This document shows positions 15,859-26,400 of a DNA stretch of 57,985 nucleotides, one piece after another. How positions within the stretch are numbered: position 1 is the first letter of the stretch; each line of letters opens with the position of its first letter. The stretch is taken from IMG/VR virus record IMGVR_UViG_3300010397_000011, positions 1-57,985 of that record. One strand, given 5' to 3'. The DNA is from a virus. The position numbers were made by a program, and so were the translations under genes. Under the pieces are notes generated by a model, which was not told the origin of the DNA, made no database searches, and worked only from the letters and a program-made list of their open reading frames with translations.

Positions 15859-16432
15859 CGTCGCTCTCGTCGTGGCCGTTCGCTTGCTCGATCTGCGCGC
15901 GCAGCGCCTCGACGGTGTGCCCGCCGTCGAGTTCGTCGAGCCGAGCGAGGACGTTCAGGGCGCCGGCCGCGACGACCTGCGCGAACTGCTGGCCTCCCGC
16001 CACCTGCTTGTCGAGGATGTCAGCGAGCCGGTCCCGTTCGGCCTTCGCTTCGGCAAAGCCTTTCTCGACTGACTGGGCCAGCGCCTCGGTCTTGATCTCG
16101 TGCGCCTTGATCGCAGCACGAGCGAGGACTGCCTGCGCTGCCGCCTCGCGCGCCTCGGCTGCCGCGGCGTGGAGTTGGCCGATGATGTACTCGTGCGACC
16201 GCACGAGGGTGTCGTACGGCGACGGCGGTGTCGGCTCACCCGTCGCGGTGTCCACGTGGCCGTTGGGCTGGGTGTTGTGCACGGCAGCCTCGGCCGCGGC
16301 GCGAATCCGCTTCAGCGACGAGACGAGGAGCAGCACCACCGGGCCGATGATCGCGGCGAACGCGGAGATGAGCGCCACGAGGACCGCCGCATCCCCAGCG
16401 GAGAAGGTGGCGATGACCGATGCCATCGCCAC
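15848..16432 (-). CDS. Membrane-anchored coiled-coil protein (DUF2746/holin-like)
   Basis: 194 residues from GTG 16432; ATG 16426 is an alternative. One N-terminal transmembrane segment (LVALISAFAAIIGPVVLLLV, about residues 18-37) is followed by a basic stop and a long Ala/Glu-rich coiled coil (about 80-190). This is the layout of DUF2746-type actinophage proteins. It may be a second holin or an envelope anchor. Confidence 0.55.
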   Translation of the reverse strand: MAMASVIATFSAGDAAVLVALISAFAAIIGPVVLLLVSSLKRIRAAAEAAVHNTQPNGHVDTATGEPTPPSPYDTLVRSHEYIIGQLHAAAAEAREAAAQAVLARAAIKAHEIKTEALAQSVEKGFAEAKAERDRLADILDKQVAGGQQFAQVVAAGALNVLARLDELDGGHTVEALRAQIEQANGHDESDDAE

Positions 16433-16436
16433 CGGC

Positions 16437-17153
16437 TCAGCCGCCCGACGTGAACGTCAACTGGTACGTGAACTGGATGCCGTCACCCGACGCGAGGTTG
16501 ATCGCGCTGAACACCGAACGGTCGAGCATGGTGCCGCCGCCCGTCGCGGCCTGGCTGAAGATGCCGTGCTCGGTGACCGCGGGCGTGCCGCTGTCGATCG
16601 TGTTCGTGCCGACCGTCTGATACACGTTCGTCGGGCTGGTCTGAACTCCCGTCGCACGGGTGCTGTTCGGGTTGTACTCAGTCGTCAACTCGGTCGTCAA
16701 GGCAGTCTGCGACGCGGCCTCAGCGGTCGTGCCGGTGCCCATGCCGTGGAAGTTCATGTTCTCGGCTTCGACGGTGTTCGTGAACGCGTCAGCGATGAAC
16801 GCGACACCCGCGTCTGTAACGACGCGCAGTGACGCCAGCCCGAGCTCTTCGACGTCGCCGCACGCGTGAATCTTCGCGACGTACAGCGCGCCGAAGTGGG
16901 TCGGGATGCCGTGCATGTCCGCGATCGCGACGCGGTCCAGGCCACGGTGGAAGTTCTTGCTGTTCGCCGCGCGCCACGCGTTGACCGCGTCGGACAGTCC
17001 ACGTCGGGGCTCGGCGTGCTCGCGCACGAGGGCCAGGTCGACGCGGCGCCGGTCGTTGATAACGGGCTCCCACGCGCGGACGATCTCGGGCTGCCTCCGC
17101 ACAACACGGGTGAGGAGGTCGCCGCTCGGCTGTGACGTGTGCATGGTCTGCAT
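16437..17153 (-). CDS. Virion structural protein, unknown (head/tail fibre-like)
   Basis: 238 residues from ATG 17153 with AAGGAG seven bases upstream. The C-terminal half is beta-rich with a recognisable phage pattern: NMNFHGMGTGTTAEAASQTAL, TVGTNTIDSGTPAVTEHGIF and GGGTMLDRSVFSAI, ending IQFTYQLTFTSGG. This domain occurs in phage structural proteins next to tail or capsid genes. Probably a decoration or short fibre protein. Confidence 0.6.
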   Translation of the reverse strand: MQTMHTSQPSGDLLTRVVRRQPEIVRAWEPVINDRRRVDLALVREHAEPRRGLSDAVNAWRAANSKNFHRGLDRVAIADMHGIPTHFGALYVAKIHACGDVEELGLASLRVVTDAGVAFIADAFTNTVEAENMNFHGMGTGTTAEAASQTALTTELTTEYNPNSTRATGVQTSPTNVYQTVGTNTIDSGTPAVTEHGIFSQAATGGGTMLDRSVFSAINLASGDGIQFTYQLTFTSGG

Positions 17154-17162
17154 GTTGGCTCC

Positions 17163-17813
17163 TTATGAAGCGACGAGCGCCTGCGGACCGCAGACAGCCT
17201 CGGGGATCGTGTTCGTCGGCACCCATTGGAACGCCGACGATGACGTCGACGGCCAGTCGTTGAGCGGGCCGTCGAACCAGTTCGGGTTCTCGAACGCCTG
17301 CCCCACGTACTCGGGGAGCAGCGCGCCCGCGCTGTGCTCGTAGGGGTTCAACTTCAGGTTCTTGACCTTCGGATAGGCCCACCACGCGTACGGCGAGTCT
17401 GAGTCCTTGTCGCCCGCGTTGATGCGCCACTCCCACAACTCGATGCTCACACCGTTGCCGCTGATGACACCGAGCCGAGGAGCAGCGAACCCGACGCGTG
17501 CACCGTCGAACCCCGACAGCACCGACCCCTGCGACAGCATCGCCGCGAGGTACGGGTCGGGCGTCGTGAACCGGAGCGTGACGTCAAACCACTTCAGTGT
17601 CGGGTCGCCCTTCAGCGACACCTGCACCTCGCCGCACCCGTTCTTCTCCTCGATCTCGTCACCGTCGGTGTAGTTCGGGCTCACCGACATGATCACGAGC
17701 GCGTTGCTGACGTACACGTTGTCCGAGCCGGGCAACGGCACGCCGTCAGTGTCGAGGTCGGCCAGCCGCACGCGGCACGCGTGGGCCTGCGCCAGACATG
17801 CGTTCTCAGCCAT
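17163..17813 (-). CDS. Major tail protein-like
   Basis: 216 residues from ATG 17813 (AAGGAG ahead). It fits an actinophage tube protein pattern: PNYTDGDEIEEKNGCGEV, TLKWFDVTLRFTTPDPYLAAML, GFAAPRLGVISGNGVSIELWEW, then AYPKVKNLKLNPYEHSAGA, FENPNWFDGPLNDWP. Its place upstream of the adaptor is unusual for a tube protein, so a capsid-associated relative is possible. It forms a block with the lectin-like gene and the capsid gene. Confidence 0.6.
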   Translation of the reverse strand: MAENACLAQAHACRVRLADLDTDGVPLPGSDNVYVSNALVIMSVSPNYTDGDEIEEKNGCGEVQVSLKGDPTLKWFDVTLRFTTPDPYLAAMLSQGSVLSGFDGARVGFAAPRLGVISGNGVSIELWEWRINAGDKDSDSPYAWWAYPKVKNLKLNPYEHSAGALLPEYVGQAFENPNWFDGPLNDWPSTSSSAFQWVPTNTIPEAVCGPQALVAS

Positions 17814-17831
17814 TGGTCACTCCTTCGTTGG

Positions 17832-18695
17832 TCATGTCGTGAACACGTGCGCGGTCCCGAACGAGGTCGCGTCGTGCAGTGCTTCGGTGATGGTCTGAAT
17901 CTCGGCAACCGTGAGCCCGCGGTCGAACAGCGCGAAGTCCGACATCGAGTGGACCGCGTACCCCCAGAACCCGTCGTCGCTCGCGCCGAGCGTCAGGTTC
18001 GACGGACCGATGAGCCCGCCGTTCTGACAGGCGCCGACGACGACTCCGTCGAGGAACAGCCGTGGCTGGGTCTGCACCAGACCGGAGATTGCAGGGACGC
18101 ACGTGCGGCCGATGATCGCAGCGTCGGCCGCGTACATCGCGTGATTGATCGCGGACTCTTGCCCGACGATGGTGTAGAAGTCGCCGGCCACCGTGTTGCA
18201 GATCACGAGCGGCGAACCGACACCACCCGTCGTCTCGCCCACGAGCACCGACGCCTGCGCTGGCGAACCGGAGCCGTGGAACGTCGTCACGTGCTCCAGC
18301 CAGATGATCGCCCAGTCGTTGCCGCTGTCGAGTTGGAACGGCTTGGGGATGACGAAGTACTTGCCCTCGAACTTGATCGACTTCGACCGCTTCGACGTGA
18401 GGCCCGGCTGGCTGTAGGTGATCGTGCCCGCGCCGCCCGTCGATGTCGCGTGACGCCCGTTCCCCGACGCGTCCTGGATCAGCCCCGACGCGTCGTCCAT
18501 CGGGTAGTAGGACCAGGGGCCGAGCCCATTGATGACCGTCGCCACGACGCTCGCGTTCGCGTCGAACGCGTACGGCTCGTAGTCGTGCGAGCCGCCAGGC
18601 GCTGGGCCGCCCGAGCCCGACCAGTCGTCGCCGGTGAAGTCGGCCTGCACACCCGTCGCGGCCTCGACCTCGTAGTCCACGTTGACGATGCTCAC
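17832..18695 (-). CDS. Concanavalin/LamG-like lectin protein
   Basis: 287 residues from GTG 18695 (GTGA overlap). The core WSYYPMDDASGLIQDASGN (entry strand) and the late RLFLDGVVVGACQNGG, NLTLGASDDGFWGYAVHSMSDFALF, RGLTVAEIQTITEAL segments are the classic LamG/laminin-like fold of phage surface proteins. Probably a virion decoration that binds carbohydrate. It is the second LamG-like gene in the window. Confidence 0.78.
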   Translation of the reverse strand: MSIVNVDYEVEAATGVQADFTGDDWSGSGGPAPGGSHDYEPYAFDANASVVATVINGLGPWSYYPMDDASGLIQDASGNGRHATSTGGAGTITYSQPGLTSKRSKSIKFEGKYFVIPKPFQLDSGNDWAIIWLEHVTTFHGSGSPAQASVLVGETTGGVGSPLVICNTVAGDFYTIVGQESAINHAMYAADAAIIGRTCVPAISGLVQTQPRLFLDGVVVGACQNGGLIGPSNLTLGASDDGFWGYAVHSMSDFALFDRGLTVAEIQTITEALHDATSFGTAHVFTT

Positions 18696-19555
18696 GAGTT
18701 ACCGCCCAGCACGCAGACCGGCACGTCGACCTCGGCCGCGAGGTGGCAGCAGTTGTCCCACTGCACAGCGACGACCTGATACGCGGTGACGAGCAGGTCG
18801 TTCACCGAGCGGTCCATCTGCATCTGCATGTCCTCGTCCGACGCGGGGATCGTGAGGATGTCCGACGAGCGCAGGCCCATCATCGAGGTGCCGTACATCC
18901 ACTGCGTGTCGCCCGCTGGGGTGCCGCCTGGGCCGCTGCCGTCGTACCCCGCGTCAGGGATCACCACGTGACCGTTCGCGGTCACCCACGTGCCGCCGCT
19001 GAGCATCACCGCGTTCGGGAACGCCGACAACTCCGACAGCAGCTGCGGCGTCATGTGGATCAGCCCGACGCATCCCTGGCAGCACTGCCCGAGCGCGCCT
19101 TCGAGACACGCGAGCGCGTGCCGTACTGCCATCGGTCCCGTGCCCACCGTCGTCGAGGTCGGGTCCGTCAGCGGGATGTTCGACAGGCCCGCCGACGTCG
19201 TGAGGACACCGGACCACACTTCCTTCGCGATCTGATACGAGCGCGTCGCGATCAGTTGCCGCTTCGCCCTGCCCTGCCAGTCGCGTGCCTGCCAGCCGAA
19301 CGACGAGCAGCGGTCCTCGCTGAACACGACGAACGGGTCACCCTCGACGACGGACGGGCCCGTCAAGTCGGGCGCGTCGGGCGTCGTGCCCGCGCACTCC
19401 AACTCGAGCGCGCCGCTGATGCCGCACGCTTCGGGCAGGAACTTGAACCCGAACTCCCACCGCCCATCGGTGAGTGCCTGCGCACCGCCGAGCGCGGCGA
19501 AGATGCCGAACTTCGGAGGCTTGGCCGGTACCGCTGCGACAGGCTCGTGGATCAT
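18692..19555 (-). CDS. Capsid-proximal structural protein, unknown
   Basis: 287 residues from ATG 19555 (AAGGAGAACCC ahead), directly after the major capsid gene. It is Cys-rich (CGISGALELEC, LGQCCQGCVGLIHMTPQL). A similar protein follows the capsid gene in many actinophages and contains the DPFVVFSEDRCSSFGW and LIHMTP-type segments seen here. The function is not known; capsid vertex or head completion is possible. Confidence 0.62.
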   Translation of the reverse strand: MIHEPVAAVPAKPPKFGIFAALGGAQALTDGRWEFGFKFLPEACGISGALELECAGTTPDAPDLTGPSVVEGDPFVVFSEDRCSSFGWQARDWQGRAKRQLIATRSYQIAKEVWSGVLTTSAGLSNIPLTDPTSTTVGTGPMAVRHALACLEGALGQCCQGCVGLIHMTPQLLSELSAFPNAVMLSGGTWVTANGHVVIPDAGYDGSGPGGTPAGDTQWMYGTSMMGLRSSDILTIPASDEDMQMQMDRSVNDLLVTAYQVVAVQWDNCCHLAAEVDVPVCVLGGNS

Positions 19556-19625
19556 GCGGGTTCTCCTTGTGGGGTGAGGGCTGGGCTAGTCCGAGCGACA
19601 CGCCCAGCCCTCACGACCAGTGGGG

Positions 19626-21374
19626 TTAGGAGCCGACGGTGCAGGGCTGGATGTCGATCAGCGCCGACGCCGAGCCGTCAGGGCAGACGTCCGACTCGAT
19701 GCGCATCGTCGTGTCGGGGTCACCGTGGAAGTGGGTGCCCTCGAACGACTCAGCGAACAGTTGGAAGTCGTTCGTCGAGTTGAGCGTCGAGTCGCGCACG
19801 ATGCCGAGGTCGAGCATCCCGCCGTCGAGGAACAGCCACGAGCCCGTCGGGAACAGGTACTGCACCACGTGGTCGGGCCACCCGAGCGCAGGGCCGTCAC
19901 CCTGCGGACCGAAGATCTGGCCGTCCGCGGTCTCGCCGTCGTACAGCCACACCGGCGTGAGACCACGCACCGCGAACCAGCGGCCGATCGACGCGTCAGC
20001 GAGCGCCAGGGTCTCGTCGAGCGTGCCGACAGGCATCTGCCGCGCGATGTCCGTGCGGATCATGTCGAGCAGCCAGTACGGCGCCGCGTAGGTCCAGCCG
20101 ATCGAGTAGTCACGGTGGTAGGACCGGCGCGCCGCGAGGATGCGGTCGAGCGTGGTGAGGATGTCGCGTGACGTGCCGAGGATCTGGCCCGCCGACACCT
20201 GCGTCGAGTCTGTGCCGACACGAGTGATGTGCTTGATCTCGGCCTCACGCGCCCACTGCACAGCAGCGAGACGCATCCACGCTTCCAACTGCTCGGGGAA
20301 GAAGCGCGCACGGAAGTTGCCGGTCTTCAAGCAGCGCACGATCGCGTCGACGAGGTCTTCGTCCTCCTCGGGGCACGTGATCGTGAGGCACGGCTTCGTC
20401 GTCGGTGACGACGGGTTCCGGTCGTTCGCCTCGGTCCACACGCTGATCGCGCCGTCGAGGTCCGTGAGCGTGGGCGGCGGGATCGTCGCGACGCCACCGC
20501 GCTCGGCGCCGAAGCGGGTCAGCGCCCGGTCACGGAACGGGCGGCCGTCGTCGCCCAGGGTCGGGAGGTCGTACGACACATTGATCGGCGCGCAGATGCC
20601 GCCCGACGCCTGCACCGAACGGAACGACTGCGACCGTGCGTTGACGACCTCACGGATCTTCTTCTCGTTCGCCTTCGCGTTATCGGTGAGCGTGCGTGCC
20701 TCGCCGTACATCGCCTGCGGCGTGTTCCACCCGCGGCGGGCGAGTTTCATCTGCATCCCCTGGCCGCTGAACCCGCGCGTCGCCTGCCATGCGGACTCCA
20801 ACAGATCGCACAACTGCTCGGGCCGATTGATGCGCGCACCGGCCTGCACGCCCGGCGCGTTCGCCGCGGCCACGAGGCCCCAGTCCGCGAACGTGTCAGG
20901 GAGCCCGCCAGTGGGACGGGGCTGGGTCGAAGCGGGCCGACGAGCGTTGACCCTGCTCACCCGTGCGGGCGGCGTGGCCGTCGCGGCGATGGGCTCGGCG
21001 GTGTCCTCAGCCTCCGCCTCATCGACGACCTCGGTCTCCTCGTCGGCCTGGTCCTCGTCGGTCGCGTCGTCAGCCTCGTCGGCCTCGGACGTCTCCTCCT
21101 CGGTCGCCTCGTCGGTCGTACCGGCGAGCCGGTCGAGCGCGTCCTGCTGGCGAGCCGTGCGCTCGGCGGCCTCGGTCTCGCGTGCCGTCTGCATCGCGCG
21201 CACCTGGTCGGCCGCGTCGGCGGCCTGCACGATGAGGTCGACGGTCGCGTCGTCGGGGTTGTCGGCAGCCGCGGCCTGCGCCGCGCTCTGCAAGTCGGAC
21301 AGGTAGTCGGCCAACTCGGCGTCGGTCATCGACTCGATGTTGGCGAGTAGTGCGAGCAGCTCCTCGAGCGTCAC
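19626..21374 (-). CDS. Major capsid protein with N-terminal acidic delta/scaffold domain
   Basis: 582 residues from GTG 21374 with GAAGGAG ahead. Residues 1-160 are helical and extremely acidic (DEADDATDEDQADEETEVVDE), like a built-in scaffold that the protease would remove. The rest fits HK97-fold capsid proteins: FRSVQASGGICAPINVSYDLP, EIKHITRVGTDSTQVSAG, YHRDYSIGWTYAAPYWLLDM and a C-terminal SWLFLDGGMLDLGIVRDSTL strand set. Gene order protease then capsid supports the assignment. The 163-base gap upstream may hold extra control signals. Confidence 0.88.
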   Translation of the reverse strand: MTLEELLALLANIESMTDAELADYLSDLQSAAQAAAADNPDDATVDLIVQAADAADQVRAMQTARETEAAERTARQQDALDRLAGTTDEATEEETSEADEADDATDEDQADEETEVVDEAEAEDTAEPIAATATPPARVSRVNARRPASTQPRPTGGLPDTFADWGLVAAANAPGVQAGARINRPEQLCDLLESAWQATRGFSGQGMQMKLARRGWNTPQAMYGEARTLTDNAKANEKKIREVVNARSQSFRSVQASGGICAPINVSYDLPTLGDDGRPFRDRALTRFGAERGGVATIPPPTLTDLDGAISVWTEANDRNPSSPTTKPCLTITCPEEDEDLVDAIVRCLKTGNFRARFFPEQLEAWMRLAAVQWAREAEIKHITRVGTDSTQVSAGQILGTSRDILTTLDRILAARRSYHRDYSIGWTYAAPYWLLDMIRTDIARQMPVGTLDETLALADASIGRWFAVRGLTPVWLYDGETADGQIFGPQGDGPALGWPDHVVQYLFPTGSWLFLDGGMLDLGIVRDSTLNSTNDFQLFAESFEGTHFHGDPDTTMRIESDVCPDGSASALIDIQPCTVGS

Positions 21375-21537
21375 GTCTTGGCTCCTTCGATCACACGGTG
21401 AGTGGGTGTGAGCGCAGTGGTGCGGAGCCTCGAACTAGGGCGAGGACAACATCGGCGGCTATGACGTCGACGGCCTGACTGGCTTCTGGCCGGGCATCTT
21501 AGACACGAGGTACGCGCGTGGGGCGCGGATGTACCGC

Positions 21538-21609
21538 TCAGATCCGTTTCGCGAGGTAGACGATCGCGAGGATCACGAGGATCAAGAGCAGCACCGCCCA
21601 CACGGTCAC
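21538..21609 (-). CDS. 23-residue membrane peptide
   Basis: GTG 21609 overlaps the protease stop (GTGA). It reads MTVWAVLLLILVILAIVYL and ends AKRI before TGA: one transmembrane helix with a basic end. Translational coupling and the absence of other coding here support a real gene. Function unknown. Confidence 0.5.
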   Translation of the reverse strand: MTVWAVLLLILVILAIVYLAKRI

Positions 21610-23213
21610 GACGCGAGATCACCCCGCAGCGAACGCCACGCTTCGAGGTAGTGGTCCTCGTCGATCTGTGCTTGGTCGACCATGCGCGAGAGGGCCGCGG
21701 TCATGGCTTCCTTGCCGAGCGAACGGGTGCGCCGTTCCAGCACGTTGAGGATGCGCAGCACCTCATCGTCGCTCCGAGCGTTGGCAGCAGTGAGCGAGCC
21801 GCCGAGCCGCTGGCGCTGCTCGCACTCGGGGCACGCCGCGTGCACGACGTTGAGCGCCGACGCCCGCAGCACACGGCCCTGCTCGTCGTACTGCACGAAG
21901 GGCTGGGGTGCCGCCACGGTGAGCCCTGAGGCCGCGAGGGCGTGGCGGGCGATGGGGAACCCCGGCCGTGAGACCGTGAGGACAGCGACGAACTGGGCGC
22001 CTTGCTCGCCGGGCACTTCGCGCCAGTCGCCCGACAGGGCCGAGGCGCGCAGCACGCGCAGTTGCTCGGGTGTGATGTCGGGGTTGAGCGCGCCCGCGAC
22101 CCACACGCCGATCGGTGACTGCGTGACGCGGCACTGCCCCCACTGCAAGCCGGTGTGCGCGTACTCGTCCTGCGCGTCAGCCGAGAACATCCACCCGTCG
22201 GGATGGTCAGCCGACAGCACGACGGGCATGACAGGCACGTCGGTCCCGTCGTCGACGCGCAGCACACCCGTCAACGCGCCGTGCGTCTTCACGTCGCCGT
22301 GCTCGTCGAGCACACGAGCTCGTGCCAGGAACTCGTCGCTTGAGAGCGGCGGGCTCACGCAGTCGTCGAGGTAGCCGATGTGGCACTGGCCGAAGTAACA
22401 GGCGTGCCCGTAGAACTGTCCGCTGTCGAGGATCGTGAGCGGCACGGCCCACGACTGCCCGTCGGGCTGTAGCACCCACAGGTCCGACGAGTCGTCGGGC
22501 TCGGGCATGAACAGCCACGAGCGGGGCGGTGCGAGCGGGAACGATGCCGACGCGATGACAGGCTCGGCCGGTGCGGCCTCCGACGCGCCGAGTTCGATGC
22601 GCGCGTCGACGAACGCTGGGACGTCCACGAGCGTGATCGCGCGGAGGCGACTGCGCGTGTAGCGGTAGATCAGCGAGTCCGACGAGTCCTCGAAGAGGAC
22701 GTCGCCGGCGTCGGGTGCAGGGTCGCCGGCCGCGGCGAGGAGGACGCCACCGTTGCGGGTGAGGAGCCTGGCGATGTGCGGCGGTGCGTTCACGACGGTC
22801 GTGCCGCGATGGTCGAGGCGCAGGGTCGCGGACGCCATGACCACGACCGACTCCTCGGCGCCGTCAGGTGACGTGCCCGAGTTGTCGACGATCTCGACCG
22901 TCACGTCGTCGTACACGACCGACACGCCAGACGCGAGGCCCTGCTCCATCCGCTGCACGAGTTCGTCCGCGCGGGGCAGCGAGTCGTCGAACGGGCCCTC
23001 GGCCTCGATGCGGTTATCGACCCGCTCGATGCGGTCCGCGTTGCCGAACGTCAGCGTGCCCTCGTGCGAGGAGTTGTCGTCGGGGTTCCACTGCAACGGC
23101 ACGTCAGCGGGGTTCTCCCACGACCAGGCGCCATCGGTCCACACGCGGCCGTCGCCGGTCTGCACGTTCTCGAAGACGATGCCGCCGTTGTTGACGGTCT
23201 TCCATCGGCGCAT
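21606..23213 (-). CDS. Capsid maturation protease
   Basis: 535 residues from ATG 23213. It has the actinophage capsid protease layout: an early MRRWKTVNNGGIVFENVQTG, a middle acidic part, then FYGHACYFGQCHIGY, CRVTQSPIGVWVAGALNPDI and TPEQLRVLRASALSGDWREV, which is the conserved motif of this family. It should cleave the capsid scaffold domain during head maturation. It sits between portal and capsid genes. The catalytic residues are not certain by eye. Confidence 0.82.
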   Translation of the reverse strand: MRRWKTVNNGGIVFENVQTGDGRVWTDGAWSWENPADVPLQWNPDDNSSHEGTLTFGNADRIERVDNRIEAEGPFDDSLPRADELVQRMEQGLASGVSVVYDDVTVEIVDNSGTSPDGAEESVVVMASATLRLDHRGTTVVNAPPHIARLLTRNGGVLLAAAGDPAPDAGDVLFEDSSDSLIYRYTRSRLRAITLVDVPAFVDARIELGASEAAPAEPVIASASFPLAPPRSWLFMPEPDDSSDLWVLQPDGQSWAVPLTILDSGQFYGHACYFGQCHIGYLDDCVSPPLSSDEFLARARVLDEHGDVKTHGALTGVLRVDDGTDVPVMPVVLSADHPDGWMFSADAQDEYAHTGLQWGQCRVTQSPIGVWVAGALNPDITPEQLRVLRASALSGDWREVPGEQGAQFVAVLTVSRPGFPIARHALAASGLTVAAPQPFVQYDEQGRVLRASALNVVHAACPECEQRQRLGGSLTAANARSDDEVLRILNVLERRTRSLGKEAMTAALSRMVDQAQIDEDHYLEAWRSLRGDLAS

Positions 23214-23224
23214 GGCCGCGCAGC

Positions 23225-23440
23225 CTACGCCGTGACGATCCCGTCGGCCGTGAACCTCACGTCCACGTCGACGCGACCCTGCTGCTTGCGCGCGTAGTTC
23301 AGGTAGCCCAGCGCCCACGGCGGCAGGTCTTTCCTCGCCTGGGCCGTCTCGACAGCGCCGAGGATCAGCGCCTTCTCGAACGGGCGCAACGGCACGAGAT
23401 TGAACGCACGTGCCGTTTCACGGCTGAGTTCGACGAGCAT
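23225..23440 (-). CDS. Small conserved-looking protein, unknown
   Basis: 71 residues from ATG 23440, directly abutting the portal stop (TGAATG). It contains LVPLRPFEKALILGAVETAQ and YLNYARKQQGRVDVDV. It is helical and charged. The place between portal-MuF and protease suggests a head assembly accessory. Confidence 0.55.
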   Translation of the reverse strand: MLVELSRETARAFNLVPLRPFEKALILGAVETAQARKDLPPWALGYLNYARKQQGRVDVDVRFTADGIVTA

Positions 23441-26400
23441 TCACACCTCCCACGCGGCACGCTCGTAGACGGTCGCGCCGCGGTTGAGAATCACCTTGTA
23501 GGTCGAGGTCGCGTCGATGCCGTCGTAGCCCATCGCCACGGCCAGCCGCCCCTCGTCGTAGATCAGGTTCCGCAGGTACGTCGCACGGTCGATGATCGCC
23601 CGGCTGACTTCCTTGCGCGTCTCCATGTCGAGCGCGCTGTTCAACTGCACGTCGTAGCCCATCCCCTCCCACTTGCTCAGCAGCTTCGTCAGTGACTGCT
23701 GCACGTTGCGCAGGAGGTCGTGTTCGACGAAGCGCGCGTCGGGGCTCATGGCGAGATGCATCACCTGATGCTCCTTCATGCCCGCGTAGCCCAGCGCCTC
23801 GTCGAACACCGTCGAGGAGTAGGTGCCGTTGCCGTACACGCCCTCACCAGCGAAGTACGGCCCCTCACGGAAGTCCGCGATCAGTTGGTCCGACGCCTCG
23901 CCCGCATTGATGCCACGGTGCAGTTCGAGCCACCCGTCCTGCTTCAACGCGTCGATGCCGCCGGGGTCGACGACCTCGGGTAGCGCGTCGAACCCGCGGT
24001 TCTTGTAGAGCATCGACAGCGCGCCGTCGGCTTGCTTGTACCCGTCGACCTCACCCATGCGCTGGATGAAGTACCAGTCCTTCAGGTCCTGCGTGCTGAT
24101 CGTGTCGAGCGAGCGCAGCGCCTCGGCCGTGAGGTGCTGTTCGTACTCGGCCTGCGACGAGAACTGGCGACCGCTCAACTCGAGGTCGGGCAACGCGCCC
24201 GTCGTGGACGGCCCGACCAGCAGGTCCATCTGTGACCGATTGATCGGGATGCCATCGGGCAGCGACAGCACCTCACCGAGCGACCCTGCGTTGGCGATGA
24301 TGTCAGCGGGCGGCAGGTACTCCATGCGCACGAACGGCAGGGCGCCTCTCGGCGTCTCGACCATCTCCCACGACGAGACCCGCCAGTTCGTGCCGCGCGT
24401 GACGACGAAGTCCGTCTCGTTGAGGAACGCGGCGGGCGCGCCTTTCGGCACGACGAACTGCATCACCGCGTTCGGCTTCCCACCGAGCGCGTACTGCGGG
24501 TCGAGCACGGGTTCGAGGTAGCCCTTGTATTGGATCGAGTCACCGATCGTCGGCACCGACGACACGGGCATGTACGCGAACACCGGCTCCTCGGGGCCAC
24601 CGGCACGCGCCATCACCGCGTCGAAGTCGTCCGCGTACTGGCCGACGACCGAGTCGAGTTTCCCGTACTGGTTGAGGGTTCGATTGATGTAGTTCTTGCG
24701 TGACGTGAACTCGTCGACGATCGCCTGGTCCGCGTCGCTCAGCAGCCCGTACTGCGTGGCGAGAGCCTGCTCCGACTCGCCAGCCAGCACGCCCATCGCG
24801 TCGTACACCGCGGTCTGCGACACGGCGGGCGGCGCGAGGATGTCGGCCGCCATCCGAGAGAACGGGTCATCCTCGGCTGCCACGGCTGGCGACTCACCCG
24901 CCGGTGGCCCAGCGAGGAAGTCCTCGACCTCGACCTGGGTCGGCTCCTCGATGACGGCCTGCTCCGTCGCCACGCCCGCGTCGGCCGCGCTGAGGATCAC
25001 CGGCTCGAAGTCGCAGATGCATCCGTTGTGATCGCCGGGAAAGTAGAAGTCCGTCTCAGGGAACGAGTCGCCGTTCGCCAACACGTCGTCGTCGAAGTTC
25101 ACGAACTCGATGCCGTCGAGCTCCACGTGCGGCTCGAAGTTCGTCTTGCGCCGAGCGGGTCCGTACACCCACACGTACCCCTCGATGCCAGCGCCACCGT
25201 CGGACAGCACCTCGTTCACGAGCACGCCCGTGCCGATCCCACCGTCGGGCGCGCCGTCCGTGCCGCGCAGTGCGACGAACGCAGACTGTCCCGTGTTGCC
25301 GATCTGCCCGGTCGGCCCGGTGCTGATGCCCGTGCTGCCGCCCGCGCGTTGGATCGCCTGGCGCACGAGGCCGGTCGGCACCGTCGCGTTCGGGTCGAAC
25401 TCACCGATGCCCGGCTCGGTCGGGTTCGGGTTGAACAGCCGCTCGCCGCCCAGCGCGGACAGCGACCCCTTCATCCAGTCCCACGCCTGGTCGAGGTCAC
25501 CCGCCTGCCGTAGCGACAGCGCCTCGCGCTCGGCCGTGCTGAGCCCGCTCGTCACCTCGGCCGCGACGTCGAGGGCCTGCGCCTGCGCCGCGCCGCCCCA
25601 GTCCTTGAACTGCTTCTCAAGCGAGTCCCATGCCCCCTCGAACAGATCACCGTCGTCGCCGGCCGCGGCCAGGACCGTCGTGCGCCCGAGCACCGACGCC
25701 ACCTCGCGTCGAGGGACGTCACGTGTGATCGCACGGTGCGCGGACGCCTTCGTCCGCAGCACGTTCCCGATCTTCTCCAGCGCCCGCTCCATCGCCGCCG
25801 ACGAGGCGACGGTCAGCCTGACGAGAAGGTCACGGTCGATCGCGGCGAGCCGCTTGCCCGCGTCCGTTCGGTGACGGCCCCGCGTGCGCGGCGGGCTGCC
25901 AGCCCCTAGGGCTCCCTGGGCCGTGATCGACGCTCCCCCTGGCCCCTGGGGGGCGCCCTCCGTAGGGCGGCCTGGGGGGCTCCCTGGCGGTTCCCCTGCC
26001 TGCCCTGGGGGTAGGGCCGCGGGCTCGGTGGCCGCGATCAGGGCGAGCACCCGGCCCAGCGCGTCGAACAGCGTCGAGGCGGGCGGTGCCTGGTCCTGCT
26101 GGTCCTGCTGCGACTGGCCGTCGATCGGGTTGCCCTGCGCGTCGACGGCCTGCTTCGCGGGCAGCGCCTCGATCTGAATGTCCGGTGCCTCTGGCATCAG
26201 GCGCAGGAGTGCGAGCGTCAGGTCGGCCGTGAGGATGCCTCGGCGCAGGCCCGCCGACACCAGCAACTCGAGGGCGTCGGGCGCGTCGTCCTCGGTCCAG
26301 TTCTTCGCGCGCCGCCACGCCTCGCCGGAGATGAGGCCCTTCTCCACGCCGTAGTCCGCGGACTCCTCGGGGTCGGGCTGTGCGATCAGCGCCGACGGGT